A stretch of 27,831 nt of DNA from Alphaproteobacteria bacterium (GCA_029051085.1 JAIDLK010000063.1:1-27831); one strand, 5' to 3'; shown: positions 1-8,433, counted from the stretch's first letter. A program made the numbers and translations. The notes: a model not told the origin generated them from the letters alone.

Positions 1-12
1 TCGGACCTTTTT

Positions 13-201
13 TTATGCCGCATTTTTCATAAGATATCTGTGGCGCTGGCCTGTGGTAAGACAATTGGATTCCTTGAATGTTTTTCTTTCACAGAATTCC
101 GAATACTTGCCGATATTGAAATTAGAAACCGGTCTGATAAAGCCCATAGAGCGTGAAAAACGTTCGCATGGGGTTCTCTGTAATGTTTCTGCGCTTGCCA
201 T
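13..201 (-). CDS. Detached glycyl-radical domain of anaerobic ribonucleotide reductase
   Basis: A 62-residue protein that reads as the missing C-terminus of the NrdD just upstream. It contains FSRSMGFIRPVSNFN (residues 15-29), matching the RVxGYxRPVxxWNxGKxxEFxxRKxF pattern at the end of class III RNRs; Gly20 is the likely radical site. A strong ribosome site, GGGAGGAG, lies at 207-214, six bases before the ATG, so this is a separately initiated gene rather than read-through. It is in the same frame as nrdD, but two TAA codons stand between them (241-243 and 235-237). Family knowledge: the NrdG activase puts the radical on this glycine, which then generates a thiyl radical in the large subunit. 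The activase gene is not visible and may lie beyond position 1. Function in trans is my inference. Confidence 0.85.
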   Translation of the reverse strand: MASAETLQRTPCERFSRSMGFIRPVSNFNIGKYSEFCERKTFKESNCLTTGQRHRYLMKNAA

Positions 202-206
202 AGTGT

Positions 207-214
207 CTCCTCCC
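207..214 (-). promoter_or_regulatory. Strong ribosome binding site of the glycyl-radical ORF
   Basis: GGGAGGAG on the minus strand, six bases before the ATG at 199-201. It lies in the 39-bp gap after the nrdD stop and shows that the short ORF has its own translation start. Confidence 0.8.
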
Positions 215-240
215 TTTTTTGTTTTTTGGCGTTACGTTGT

Positions 241-2274
241 TTATTGTTCATTCGATGCCCGTGCGGCGGCGGCAATTTCTGCGTCGCATTTTGGGCAGAA
301 TTCATAATTTCCGGCCAGGTACCCGTGTTTTGGACAAATCGAGAATGTCGGTGTCAGGGTCATATACGGAACCTTGTAATTTTCAAATATCGTCCGTACA
401 ATTTTCTGGGCGGCGTCACCCGATGAAACCGGTTCGCCCATATACAGATGCAGCATTGTGCCACCGGTATATTTGCGCTGTAACTCTTCCTGGTGCTCCA
501 GTGCGACGAATGGGTCGTCCGTAAAGTTTACCGGCAGCTGGGTCGAATTTGTGTAATAGGGCGCGTCTTTGGTTCCGGCGGTAATGATGTCCGGGAAATT
601 CTTGGTATCTGTTTTTGCAAAACGATAAGAGCAGCCCTCTGCCGGTGTGGCCTCAAGATTATACAGGTTGCCCGTCTGTTCCTGGAATGTTGCCAGATTG
701 TCACGGATAAAGTCCATAACATCCAGAACCAACTTTTTACCGAATACTGTGGCGATATTTTCCGCACCGCCGGTAAAGTTCAAAACCATTTCATTGGCAC
801 CGTTAACACCAATGGTTGAAAAGTGATGATTCCAGTTCCCCAAATAGCGACGTGTAAACGGATACAGACCGCGTTCCATATTCTTGGATATAATCGTGCG
901 CTTGATTTCCAGTGCCTCGCGCCCCAAATCCAACAGGCGTTTCAGTTCACGGAACAGACCTTCGCGGTCACCCTTATGCGTATATCCCAAGCGCGCCAGG
1001 TTGATTGTCACCACGCCGATGGAGCCTGTTTTTTCTGCAGACCCGAACAGGCCGCCGCCGCGCTTTAACAGCTCGCGTACATCCAGACGCAACCGACAGC
1101 ACATTGAGCGCACATCCGTCGGATTCAAATCGGAATTCAAGAAATTCTGGAAATTGGGAATACCGTATTTCGCCGCCAGCTCAAACAATGGTTTAACATT
1201 TTGATGGTCCCATGGAAAATCAGGAGTGATGTTATATGTCGGAATCGGGAACGTAAACGGACGTCCCAGGGCATCTCCCTCGGTCATAACCTCAATAAAG
1301 GCTTTGTTTATCATGTCCATTTCCGCCTGCAGATCACCATATGTGAAATCCACCATCTGCTTGCCGATAAACGGGTGCTGGGACTGCAAATCTCTTGGAC
1401 AGGTCCAGTCGAATGTAAAGTTTATAAACGGAGTTTGTGTGCCCCAGCGGCATGGTACCGCACAGTTAAACACAAGTGTCTGCATCGCGTTTTTCACATC
1501 GGAATAAGACATATTGTCGATTCTGACATATGGCGCCAGATAAGTGTCCACAGATGAGAATGCCTGGGCGCCGGCAAATTCATTTTGCAGTGTCCCCAAG
1601 AAATTTACCATATGTGAAATGGCGGTTGCCATATGCTTGGCAGGCTCGCACTGCAGATATCCGGGGACACCGTTGAATCCCTCATATAACAATTCACGCA
1701 GTGACCAACCCGCGCAGTACCCCGTCAGCCAACCCAGGTCATGAATGTGAATCGCGGCGGTCTTGTGTGCTTCGGCGACCGCGCGCGGATAAAGATTCAG
1801 CCAATATTCCGCGGTCACGCGTTCAGATGTACGCAAAATAAGTCCGCCAATCGAATATCCAATATTGGCGTTTTCTTTGATTCGCCAGTTTGAACCACCA
1901 ACATACCCTTCGATAATATCAATTGCATCAACAGAAGAATTACGAATCTCGCTTCGCTTTTGGCGATAAATAATATATGCTTCGGCGGTTTTATAGGCCT
2001 TTGCATCCATCAAAGATTGAATAACCACATCCTGAATAACTTCCACCGATGGCGTTTTCCCCGTAAACATGGCGTCCAATCGGTCCAGTGCATTCTGTGT
2101 AATCTTTACGATATCGGTATCTGATATTTCTTCTGTTGTTGAAACCGCTTTTTTAATTGCATCGAAAATTTTGCGTCCGTCAAAAGGCACTGTTTCGCCG
2201 CTGCGCTTTTGAACGGCGGCCAACTTTGATGTTAGTGTTGGAATGACTTGAATTGTTGTTTCTGTGGCCGACAT
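241..2274 (-). CDS. nrdD: Anaerobic (class III) ribonucleoside-triphosphate reductase, large part
   Basis: Reduces ribonucleotides to deoxyribonucleotides without oxygen. This 677-residue protein has an N-terminal ATP-cone (about residues 22-112), the ten-stranded barrel with VFNCAVPCRWGTQTPF (268-283), the MCCRLRLD and GGGLFGSAEKTGSIGVV regions typical of NrdD, and a C-terminal zinc site (Cys647, His650, Cys660, Cys663). It stops soon after the zinc site, where other NrdD proteins continue into the glycyl-radical loop; that loop is the next ORF, 39 bp downstream. The ATG follows AGGGG with suitable spacing. Two NrdR-like boxes lie upstream. The identification is secure; the split is the odd part. 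Confidence 0.95.
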   Translation of the reverse strand: MSATETTIQVIPTLTSKLAAVQKRSGETVPFDGRKIFDAIKKAVSTTEEISDTDIVKITQNALDRLDAMFTGKTPSVEVIQDVVIQSLMDAKAYKTAEAYIIYRQKRSEIRNSSVDAIDIIEGYVGGSNWRIKENANIGYSIGGLILRTSERVTAEYWLNLYPRAVAEAHKTAAIHIHDLGWLTGYCAGWSLRELLYEGFNGVPGYLQCEPAKHMATAISHMVNFLGTLQNEFAGAQAFSSVDTYLAPYVRIDNMSYSDVKNAMQTLVFNCAVPCRWGTQTPFINFTFDWTCPRDLQSQHPFIGKQMVDFTYGDLQAEMDMINKAFIEVMTEGDALGRPFTFPIPTYNITPDFPWDHQNVKPLFELAAKYGIPNFQNFLNSDLNPTDVRSMCCRLRLDVRELLKRGGGLFGSAEKTGSIGVVTINLARLGYTHKGDREGLFRELKRLLDLGREALEIKRTIISKNMERGLYPFTRRYLGNWNHHFSTIGVNGANEMVLNFTGGAENIATVFGKKLVLDVMDFIRDNLATFQEQTGNLYNLEATPAEGCSYRFAKTDTKNFPDIITAGTKDAPYYTNSTQLPVNFTDDPFVALEHQEELQRKYTGGTMLHLYMGEPVSSGDAAQKIVRTIFENYKVPYMTLTPTFSICPKHGYLAGNYEFCPKCDAEIAAAARASNEQ

Positions 2275-2299
2275 CTGTAACCCCTGTTTTTTGTCAAAA

Positions 2300-2315
2300 T
2301 CACAATATGTAGTAG
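2300..2315. promoter_or_regulatory. NrdR box, proximal to nrdD
   Basis: TCACAATATGTAGTAG matches 12 of 16 positions of the NrdR consensus ACACAATATATAGTGT. It lies 25 bp upstream of the nrdD start and 33 bp (start to start) from a better second box, the paired arrangement known for the ATP/dATP-sensing repressor NrdR. No nrdR gene is in the window. Confidence 0.65.
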
Positions 2316-2332
2316 TGTGTCCTTGAATTTGT

Positions 2333-2348
2333 AATCAATATATAGTGT
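2333..2348. promoter_or_regulatory. NrdR box, distal to nrdD
   Basis: AATCAATATATAGTGT matches the NrdR consensus at 14 of 16 positions, including the whole AATATATAGTGT half. With the box at 2300-2315 it forms a pair about three helical turns apart, so nrdD is probably repressed when dATP is plentiful. Confidence 0.75.
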
Positions 2349-2579
2349 ATAAGATTCGGGCGCAATATATAAAAATGAAAAAATTTTTTATTTTTTGCTT
2401 TACTTTTAAAAAGGGCGCTGTTCTGCGCCTTTCAGAATGCAGTCATATGACACGTCACAATACCAAAGAACTTTTTGTGTCAAATTTTTATCAAAATATG
2501 GGTGGGAACAGAATCGGTTGTTTTCATAAAAATACAAAATATGGACACAAAAATGCGAATCAGGACATATATATTGACA

Positions 2580-2605
2580 AAACAAAACGCGTCGGGACCG
2601 ACGCG
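2580..2605 (-). terminator. Intrinsic terminator of the small membrane-protein gene
   Basis: On the minus strand, a GC-rich hairpin (GCGTCGG/CCGACGC arms at 2589-2604 plus one closing pair) is followed by GTTTTGTTTTG. It lies 30 bp past the stop of the 55-residue ORF at 2635-2802. Confidence 0.75.
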
Positions 2606-2634
2606 CTGTATTTAATTTCGATTAAAAATAGGGC

Positions 2635-2802
2635 CTATCGAATCCGTGTATTTACTATTTTTTCGCGGGTGACATTTGCCTTGTCTTTGCATGACTTCAG
2701 CGCACCGCCCATACACATCAGTGCAAATGAATACACAGCAATAATTAACAATGTTTTGCCGTTTAAGGGAATTTTTACAAATTGATTTCTGCTTCTTGTC
2801 AT
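2635..2802 (-). CDS. Small single-pass membrane protein, unknown function
   Basis: A 55-residue ORF starting MTRSRNQFVKIPLNGKTLLI and ending NTRIR. A basic N-terminus is followed by a hydrophobic stretch (about residues 17-35), then a polar, charged tail with Cys38. I recognise no family. Support for a real gene is its position between a TTGACA/TAAAAT promoter (2827-2856) and a strong terminator (2580-2605), both on the same strand and close by. No clear ribosome site precedes the ATG. The antisense 146-codon ORF over the same region (2345-2785) has neither signal. It could be a membrane regulator or a toxin-like small protein; this is open. Confidence 0.6.
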   Translation of the reverse strand: MTRSRNQFVKIPLNGKTLLIIAVYSFALMCMGGALKSCKDKANVTREKIVNTRIR

Positions 2803-2826
2803 GTTTAATAATATTATGCGGCTATA

Positions 2827-2856
2827 ATTTTAGTATACCGCCGTATAGATTGTCAA
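2827..2856 (-). promoter_or_regulatory. Promoter of the small membrane-protein gene
   Basis: Perfect -35 TTGACA (2851-2856) and -10 TAAAAT (2827-2832), 18 bp apart, with transcription expected to start near 2820, about 18 bases before the ATG at 2802. Confidence 0.65.
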
Positions 2857-2869
2857 TATTTAAAATAGG

Positions 2870-2898
2870 TTGTTTTTCCTGATGCCCATAGGCATAAT
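2870..2898 (+). promoter_or_regulatory. Possible promoter of the acyl-CoA synthetase gene
   Basis: TTGTTT and CATAAT are separated by 17 bp, about 60 bp before the gene. The -35 match is poor. A short inverted repeat, ATGCC-CATA-GGCAT (2882-2895), sits inside the spacer and could be an operator. Confidence 0.35.
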
Positions 2899-2960
2899 GT
2901 CTTATGTCTGGGTAGTGGTTATCCAGGCTTTTAATTAAATAAAAAAAGAGCATAACTATT

Positions 2961-4547
2961 ATGGTTAAAAACATATATGAAATGCTGCACGAGGTTTGCA
3001 TTCAGAACAAAGACCGTATTTTCTTTGTCAGACAAAATGAAACCTATGCAGATTTGCTAAAGAAAGTAAAACAGCGTGCGGTGCTGTTGGCAAAACGTTT
3101 TGGGATAAAAAAGGGTGACACTGTCGCGATATTGTCCGGCAATACACCCGAGTTTATCAAATCGTATTTTGCCATTGCATCTCAGGGGGCGCGTGTGCTG
3201 ATGCTGGATACAGGGCTGTCCCCGGCCGAGCATCTAAATATGATGCAGCGTACGGGGTGCAAGCTTGCACTGGCCCAGCGTTCGCACTTTGTCGAAGGCG
3301 GCCCGGAAATGTTTGATATCGAGACGCCGGATGACACCGATGAAAATGAGTTCGTCGCCGCAGAGGTTGCGCGTTCTGATTTGGCAATGCTGTCGTTTAC
3401 ATCTGGCTCTACCGGCAATCCCAAGGTTGTGGGGCTGACGCACAACAATATATTGTCTTTGGGGCAGGGTGCATTGTTTTATAAATCGGTTATAAAGCCC
3501 GGCTATACCTTTTACGGATTTTTACCACTGTATCATATTTACGGGGTTGTTATCAATATAATAGCCCCGCTGGTGCTGCAGGGCAAGCTGCTGTTACAGC
3601 CGGTTTTGAACCCGCGTGAATTTATAGCAGATTTTAAAAAGTATCACCCGGAGGTTATTCCGGCGGTTCCACGTATATGGGAGGCGTTCTATAAAAAGAT
3701 TGTATCCACGGCCAAGGAAAAGCATGCATATACTCTAATGCGAACTGTGATGGCGACCCAGGGAATTCTGCGGGGTATCGGTTTGAAATGTATTGTGGAC
3801 AAGGTTACGAAGCCAATCCATGAACAGTTCGGCGGAAATACCAAGGTTTTGGTATCTGCCGGTGCTACATTAAAACCGACCATCCGTCGCTTTTTTGAGC
3901 GTTTGGGCTTTACCGTTGGGGACTGCTATGGCCTGACGGAATGCACGGGGCCGGGAAATTTCAACTTTGCCTTTCGCCAGGAAAACGGAAAAATGTATTA
4001 TGCGGGACCACTTCAGGGTAACGAGTTGCAAATACATAATCCTGACAAAGACGGCGTTGGCGAAATTTGGTTGCGTGGCAATATGGTTATGCCGGGCTAT
4101 ATCGATAACCCCCAGGCAAACGCCGATGCGTTCGAAGACGGCTGGTTCAAGACAGGCGACCTTGGCAAGCTTGATAAAAAAGGCCGTCTGATTGTAAAAG
4201 GCCGTAAAAAGCAGGTAATTGTTCTGGACAGCGGTAAAAACGTATATCCGGACGAGCTGGAAGACCTGTATCTTCAGAACGAAGAAATTTTGGCTGCGGC
4301 GGTATTTGAATATACCATCAAGGACAAGGTTGTCCCATATGCTGTATTTCAGGTTGCGCCCGGCACCACAACCCAAAAGGTTGCGTTGCTAATCAAGGCG
4401 TCAAATCTGAAAATTGCACCGTATAAATGGGTAAAGCACTTCGCGATTACCGAAGAAGAGTTGCCACAGACGTCCGCGAAAAAGATAAAACATTTTGCGG
4501 TAAAAGAAATGCTGGATGCGGGCAAATTTACACGTGCAGAACAGTAG
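2961..4547 (+). CDS. AMP-dependent ligase, probable long-chain fatty acid-CoA synthetase
   Basis: A 528-residue member of the ANL adenylate-forming superfamily: it activates a carboxylic acid with ATP, then transfers the acyl group to CoA or another thiol. Visible motifs are the phosphate loop SFTSGSTGNPK (145-155), YGLTECTGPG, the GWFKTGDLG hinge region, GRKKQVIVLDSGKNVYPDEL, and the C-terminal lysine motif SAKKIKHF. The GKNVYPDELE form is typical of long-chain acyl-CoA synthetases, so fatty acids are the likeliest substrate, but the acceptor is not proven. It stands alone between its own possible promoter and a strong terminator. The start at 2961 has only a weak AAAGAG ribosome site. Confidence 0.85.
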   Translation: MVKNIYEMLHEVCIQNKDRIFFVRQNETYADLLKKVKQRAVLLAKRFGIKKGDTVAILSGNTPEFIKSYFAIASQGARVLMLDTGLSPAEHLNMMQRTGCKLALAQRSHFVEGGPEMFDIETPDDTDENEFVAAEVARSDLAMLSFTSGSTGNPKVVGLTHNNILSLGQGALFYKSVIKPGYTFYGFLPLYHIYGVVINIIAPLVLQGKLLLQPVLNPREFIADFKKYHPEVIPAVPRIWEAFYKKIVSTAKEKHAYTLMRTVMATQGILRGIGLKCIVDKVTKPIHEQFGGNTKVLVSAGATLKPTIRRFFERLGFTVGDCYGLTECTGPGNFNFAFRQENGKMYYAGPLQGNELQIHNPDKDGVGEIWLRGNMVMPGYIDNPQANADAFEDGWFKTGDLGKLDKKGRLIVKGRKKQVIVLDSGKNVYPDELEDLYLQNEEILAAAVFEYTIKDKVVPYAVFQVAPGTTTQKVALLIKASNLKIAPYKWVKHFAITEEELPQTSAKKIKHFAVKEMLDAGKFTRAEQ

Positions 4548-4556
4548 AAGCGGTAT

Positions 4557-4590
4557 AATATCCGGGGCATATGCCCCGGATATTGTTGTT
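4557..4590 (+). terminator. Intrinsic terminator after the acyl-CoA synthetase gene
   Basis: A 28-bp perfect palindrome (4557-4584, core CCGGGGCATATGCCCCGG) is followed by a T-rich run. It ends just before the -35 box of the next gene. Confidence 0.8.
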
Positions 4591-4617
4591 GACAAAATGT
4601 TGCGGGTGTACTATTGT
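4589..4617 (+). promoter_or_regulatory. Promoter of the 337-residue orphan gene
   Basis: Perfect -35 TTGACA (4589-4594), 17-bp spacer, -10 TATTGT (4612-4617). The ATG at 4637 follows with GAGGT as ribosome site. Confidence 0.75.
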
Positions 4618-4636
4618 AAAAAAAAGAGGTTACGCA

Positions 4637-5650
4637 ATGTCGCAAGTCTCACCTTATGTGTCTTTTATAAGAAAGCGTATAAAATATTCGACGGCAAAAC
4701 AATATGTCGCTGACCTGACGCCGCTGGCTATTAACCAGTTCTGGTTTAGATTTGGCGAGATAGAACACAACGGTGAAGGTAGGAATCTATTCTGTGGGCG
4801 TATTAACGATGCCATATTGCAGGCCGCATTTTTACGTGAAATGTCTTATAATCCACTGCGGTTTGGTGCCGGCACTTTGACGGTAAGGACCGAGGCTTCA
4901 AATGAAACCAGCGAGATTATCAAAAATATTTTGGATATACTGAAACGTTTTTCGCTGTTGTGGCCCAATGGTATTATGGGCAACATTATTATCTATGATA
5001 TTTCCGATGCCAAATATCAGTTTATGCGCGACTTGCGGGATTGTTTCAAAAGCATCTGCATGCGGAATATGGCGGATTTAAAAATTGCGGAATATCGCGA
5101 TGAAATTGTTGCGCATTTTGCATCCGCCCCGGATATTCCAATGGCGGAAAATGTGCGTGCAGGATTACGGGAATTGGCGGCCAAGTCCGCCACTCGTCGC
5201 GGCTATCGTCGCGATATAAGAATACTTCAAGACAGAATATCGGCGACCAATATTGAGATAACTTTACATCGTTCCCATGACAGGGAGTTTTGTGAAGACA
5301 TCCGGCGCGAGTTGGATAATGCATATGCTCAGCTGGATGTTCTGCAGCTAAAGTTGCGGAAAGAAGAGAGAGGGGGCGGCCGTACCGCACCACGGAAAGG
5401 TGGCACACCAAACGCGAACATTGCGCGAAATACAGACGCCATGCCAAAAGCACTGGTACGACAAACTTCGGCTTATATTCCGGCGCCTTCGGATGAGCAG
5501 TCCGAAGATATAACCGATGCATCCGAACGTGAAATGGAACTGTTACGCACCATGACGCCGGAACATTCTACAGACGAACTGTTTCAGGAATACATGGAAA
5601 AGTGTATCGGATTCCGTGTTAAAAAAAGCGGCAAAGATTTCCAGCACTAA
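4637..5650 (+). CDS. Hypothetical protein with C-terminal coiled coil
   Basis: A 337-residue cytoplasmic-looking protein of no family I recognise. The open frame runs upstream to 4571, but that overlaps the terminator and promoter. The ATG at 4637, preceded by GAGGT, is the credible start. Residues 1-125 look globular (NQFWFRFGEIEHNGEGRNLF, then a hydrophobic LLWPNGIMGNIIIYDI segment). Residues about 190-245 are charged and heptad-like, suggesting a coiled coil. The tail is disordered and acidic. There is no signal peptide or membrane helix. Its stop is five bases from the stop of the convergent gene, with no terminator visible between them. Confidence 0.7.
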   Translation: MSQVSPYVSFIRKRIKYSTAKQYVADLTPLAINQFWFRFGEIEHNGEGRNLFCGRINDAILQAAFLREMSYNPLRFGAGTLTVRTEASNETSEIIKNILDILKRFSLLWPNGIMGNIIIYDISDAKYQFMRDLRDCFKSICMRNMADLKIAEYRDEIVAHFASAPDIPMAENVRAGLRELAAKSATRRGYRRDIRILQDRISATNIEITLHRSHDREFCEDIRRELDNAYAQLDVLQLKLRKEERGGGRTAPRKGGTPNANIARNTDAMPKALVRQTSAYIPAPSDEQSEDITDASEREMELLRTMTPEHSTDELFQEYMEKCIGFRVKKSGKDFQH

Positions 5651-5655
5651 GCGGA

Positions 5656-6900
5656 TTACTTACATACTGTTATATATGGCGGTAAAGATTTTTCCTGATT
5701 GACTGTCCCGTCGCCGCAATCCATACAGTTAAATCTTCTGTTTTGCGAATGGGCGGCGTCAATCGGTACGGCTGTTTTTGCCACTGCATCGACGTTTGCC
5801 GCATATTTCTGATTCGGAAAACCGAAATAAAAACCGCGGGATGGGCCACTGCATTCCGCCGCACGCCCCGGATAGCATTGCGGGTCGTTTATCTTGGCGG
5901 GGTTGGGCACGCATACCGACGTACATGTATCGGGGTCGGTTATCATCTGTTCGCAATCGGTGCATGACGATGTCTGGGGAACGCGCAGGGTTGCGCCCGG
6001 TTTCCCATAAATTGCACCATCCGTGATATGTGCGCATTTTTTTGTATCGGTTGTTTTATTAGGGTCTGTCACGCATTCCCATTCCAAAGTATTATAGTTC
6101 AAGCGGGCAATCATATTATCTGGGCACTGCTTTTCCGGGAACGGGTTGATGCATTCCCATACGCTGTCGACCAGTACGGCGGTCTGTTGACTGGCGCACA
6201 GGGGGCGGCGCGATTCATCCGCCACGCATTCCAACAGGTCGGAATCCCATATCATGTCACCGCCACAGTCTGTTTTTGTATTATATCCGATGCATTGCCA
6301 GCGTCCGAAACGATAAACCTTGGCTGTGCCGGCCGGACAGTTGACATTGACGGCGGCGGCCGCCGCAAATTCGGTTTCGGTGTCCGGAATTTCATATTGT
6401 GTCATATATACCAGTTGGCCGTCGGTTAATTCCATTTCGGAAATTATTCCGGCCGGAACAGCTCGTTTGGTTGCTGTGCCGCCCGCAATGATAAGCTTGT
6501 CCTGATATATTCCGAATGTCCCGGCATCCGCGAAGTGTTGCTCCATAATTTCCATCATGTCATTGTATTTATCCGCAGGTATGGGGGCGGCGGCTGTTAC
6601 GATAAAACTATATGCTGGTTTCTTGTTTCTTACGATTTCGCATTTGGCTACGGTCAGATTGGTATTCAGGCAGACAAAGCGGCTTTCTATTTGATTCTGT
6701 TCAACACATATATCTTCAAATTTAACGCCGTGAATGGTTGCGTTGTGTGCGGCGGCGGCGCATTCGGCCACGCTGCGCATGTCTGCGTGCTCTATGGCGT
6801 ATGTTGTTTCTTGGTGCATCATTCGCTGGGATGGGGCGCTTAACATATAGAAGCCGGCCATAAATATTGCGACCAAAACCATGATAAAAATATTCATCAT
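5656..6900 (-). CDS. Cysteine-rich exported or membrane-anchored protein with repeats
   Basis: A 414-residue protein with an N-terminal hydrophobic segment (MMNIFIMVLVAIFMAGFYML) and no other membrane helix, so it is anchored or exported. Residues about 190-290 hold repeated units in which a W-x-C (RWQC, VWEC, EWEC) alternates with cysteine-bearing connectors. The C-terminal third is rich in CxxC-like pairs (CTDCEQ, FNCMDCG). Disulfide-linked extracellular modules are likely. Either of two tandem ATG codons (6900 or 6897) may be used; GGGGG precedes them and spacing favours the second. No named family recognised; N-terminal similarity to pilin-like proteins is possible but weak. Confidence 0.75.
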   Translation of the reverse strand: MMNIFIMVLVAIFMAGFYMLSAPSQRMMHQETTYAIEHADMRSVAECAAAAHNATIHGVKFEDICVEQNQIESRFVCLNTNLTVAKCEIVRNKKPAYSFIVTAAAPIPADKYNDMMEIMEQHFADAGTFGIYQDKLIIAGGTATKRAVPAGIISEMELTDGQLVYMTQYEIPDTETEFAAAAAVNVNCPAGTAKVYRFGRWQCIGYNTKTDCGGDMIWDSDLLECVADESRRPLCASQQTAVLVDSVWECINPFPEKQCPDNMIARLNYNTLEWECVTDPNKTTDTKKCAHITDGAIYGKPGATLRVPQTSSCTDCEQMITDPDTCTSVCVPNPAKINDPQCYPGRAAECSGPSRGFYFGFPNQKYAANVDAVAKTAVPIDAAHSQNRRFNCMDCGDGTVNQEKSLPPYITVCK

Positions 6901-6906
6901 TCCCCC

Positions 6907-6935
6907 TTGCGATTTATTAAAAGTCTAGCTAATAT
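6907..6935 (+). promoter_or_regulatory. Possible promoter of the lptE-holA-map-radC operon
   Basis: TTGCGA and TAATAT lie 17 bp apart, about 37 bp before lptE. Both boxes match at four of six positions, so this is tentative. Confidence 0.35.
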
Positions 6936-6972
6936 AAGAATAAACTTCAACTTTAAAAAATATGGTTCTTAT

Positions 6973-7443
6973 ATGAAGAAATGCCTTGTATTTTTGCTGT
7001 TGGCCGGATGTGGTTTTCGCCCGATGTTTACAGGTAATGATGCGGATATTTACGTTGCGCCTATTTCCGGTATTAACGGCATAGATTTGCGTAACAGCCT
7101 TAATGCAAAATTCGGGGGCCGGCATGATGCATCGGCACGTTATACGTTAACCGTAAACTTGGGGGAACCGACAACTCAGTACAAGGCTTTGGAACGTACG
7201 GGCGACGCCACCTGGCAACAGGTGTCTATGACCGCCCATTTTGAGCTGGTCTGTGATGGTGAAAAAATTGCATCAGGACGCGAGGTTGCGGCGGAATCAT
7301 ACACATTTGTGCGTTATCTGGTTGCGGCAAATGCATCGTACAATAATGCGGTAAAAAATATAATAACAGTTCTGGCTGATAAGATAAGCGTGCGTGCAAT
7401 GGCATCCGCCGCCGACTATGAAAAAGAGCAGGCCCGTAAATAA
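6973..7443 (+). CDS. lptE: LPS-assembly lipoprotein LptE
   Basis: A 156-residue lipoprotein starting MKKCLVFLLLAGCGFRPMF; the lipobox LAGC puts the lipidated cysteine at residue 13 and the following GFRPMF is the LptE hallmark. LptE plugs and supports the LptD outer-membrane channel during lipopolysaccharide insertion. The frame is open back to 6907, but the lipoprotein signal fixes the start at 6973. Its stop overlaps the holA start (TAATG), and lptE-holA is the usual order in proteobacteria. The call rests on length, lipobox, N-terminal motif and neighbour. No good ribosome site is visible. Confidence 0.85.
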   Translation: MKKCLVFLLLAGCGFRPMFTGNDADIYVAPISGINGIDLRNSLNAKFGGRHDASARYTLTVNLGEPTTQYKALERTGDATWQQVSMTAHFELVCDGEKIASGREVAAESYTFVRYLVAANASYNNAVKNIITVLADKISVRAMASAADYEKEQARK

Positions 7444-8432
7444 TGAAATGGAAAGAAGCCGATTTTAACAACGGTATTGCGTCTGTTCGCGCAGTTCTTA
7501 TATATGGCCCTGATGCGGGCCAGGTTGATGAATTGTGTGACCGCGCCATAGATAAACTGGAAATTGAAAAAGATAATCTGTTCGCATTGGATTCGGACGA
7601 ATTGCGTGAAAAACAGGATGCCTTGTTCGCGGAAAGCTGCAGTCCGTCTATGTTCGGCGGCCGTAAAATGGTTATAATATCCCATGCCGGTGATGCGCAT
7701 GCAAAACAGATTGCGGAGCTTATTGAGCATGGCGGCCTGTGTGCCACGGTAATTGTCACCGCCGGTGACCTGCGTGCCGGTGGTGGTCTGCGTTCTTTAT
7801 TCGAAGGGGGCGATAAAATCGCCGCTGTGGCATGCTATACGGATGATGCACGTTCTTTGGCAAATCTGATACGTGGTACGCTGTCTGCGGAAAACGGGAT
7901 AAATCAGATTAGTCCGGATGCGATGACATACATGACAACGCATCTGGGTGGGGATCGCGGAATTACGCGCAGCTTTTTGGCAAAAATCGCGCTGTATGTA
8001 AACGACAAAAAGGTTGTTGAGCTGGAAGATGTTGAAAAGTGTCTTCCGGATACCGGCGCGGCGGATATGGATGATTTTTTGTATTCGCTTACCGCGGGTC
8101 ATATTCAGCAGACAATGACCGCATTGGACCGCCTGTTGTATGACAATGCTCAGCCTAATATGATAGTTCGTCTGCTTGACGGGCATTTCAAGAAGCTTAT
8201 GACCGCGGTTGTCGACGGCCAGTTGCCGCGTTTGTTTTGGAAGGTTGCGGATAAATTCAATCTTGCGATGAAGATTTGGCCTGCCTCTGAGATTGCCGCT
8301 GTGTTAAAGCGGCTAAACCAGCTTGAGGCACAGATGCGCACAACCGGAATGCCGGCCGAGATTTTATTGCGTGACTTTGCGTTAAAACTGTCTGTTCGTG
8401 CCGCTAAATTGGCAATAAAAAGAAGGAATTAA
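7443..8432 (+). CDS. holA: DNA polymerase III delta subunit
   Basis: A 329-residue protein with the delta-subunit layout: an N-terminal nucleotide-binding-like fold beginning KWKEADFNNG, the VLIYGPDAGQVDELCDRAID stretch where true ATPases have a Walker A, and a helical C-terminal collar domain. Delta opens the sliding clamp ring in the clamp loader. The start overlaps the lptE stop by one base, so translation is coupled. Position between lptE and map supports the call. Confidence 0.88.
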   Translation: MKWKEADFNNGIASVRAVLIYGPDAGQVDELCDRAIDKLEIEKDNLFALDSDELREKQDALFAESCSPSMFGGRKMVIISHAGDAHAKQIAELIEHGGLCATVIVTAGDLRAGGGLRSLFEGGDKIAAVACYTDDARSLANLIRGTLSAENGINQISPDAMTYMTTHLGGDRGITRSFLAKIALYVNDKKVVELEDVEKCLPDTGAADMDDFLYSLTAGHIQQTMTALDRLLYDNAQPNMIVRLLDGHFKKLMTAVVDGQLPRLFWKVADKFNLAMKIWPASEIAAVLKRLNQLEAQMRTTGMPAEILLRDFALKLSVRAAKLAIKRRN

Positions 8433-8433
8433 A

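Noticed and set aside
2345..2785. Open frame of 146 codons on the plus strand
   Set aside because: Odd composition, overlaps an NrdR box, and lies antisense to a small gene that has its own promoter and terminator; no ribosome site.
4571..4636. Upstream extension of the orphan gene at 4637
   Set aside because: It would translate through the terminator palindrome and the promoter; the ATG at 4637 has GAGGT.
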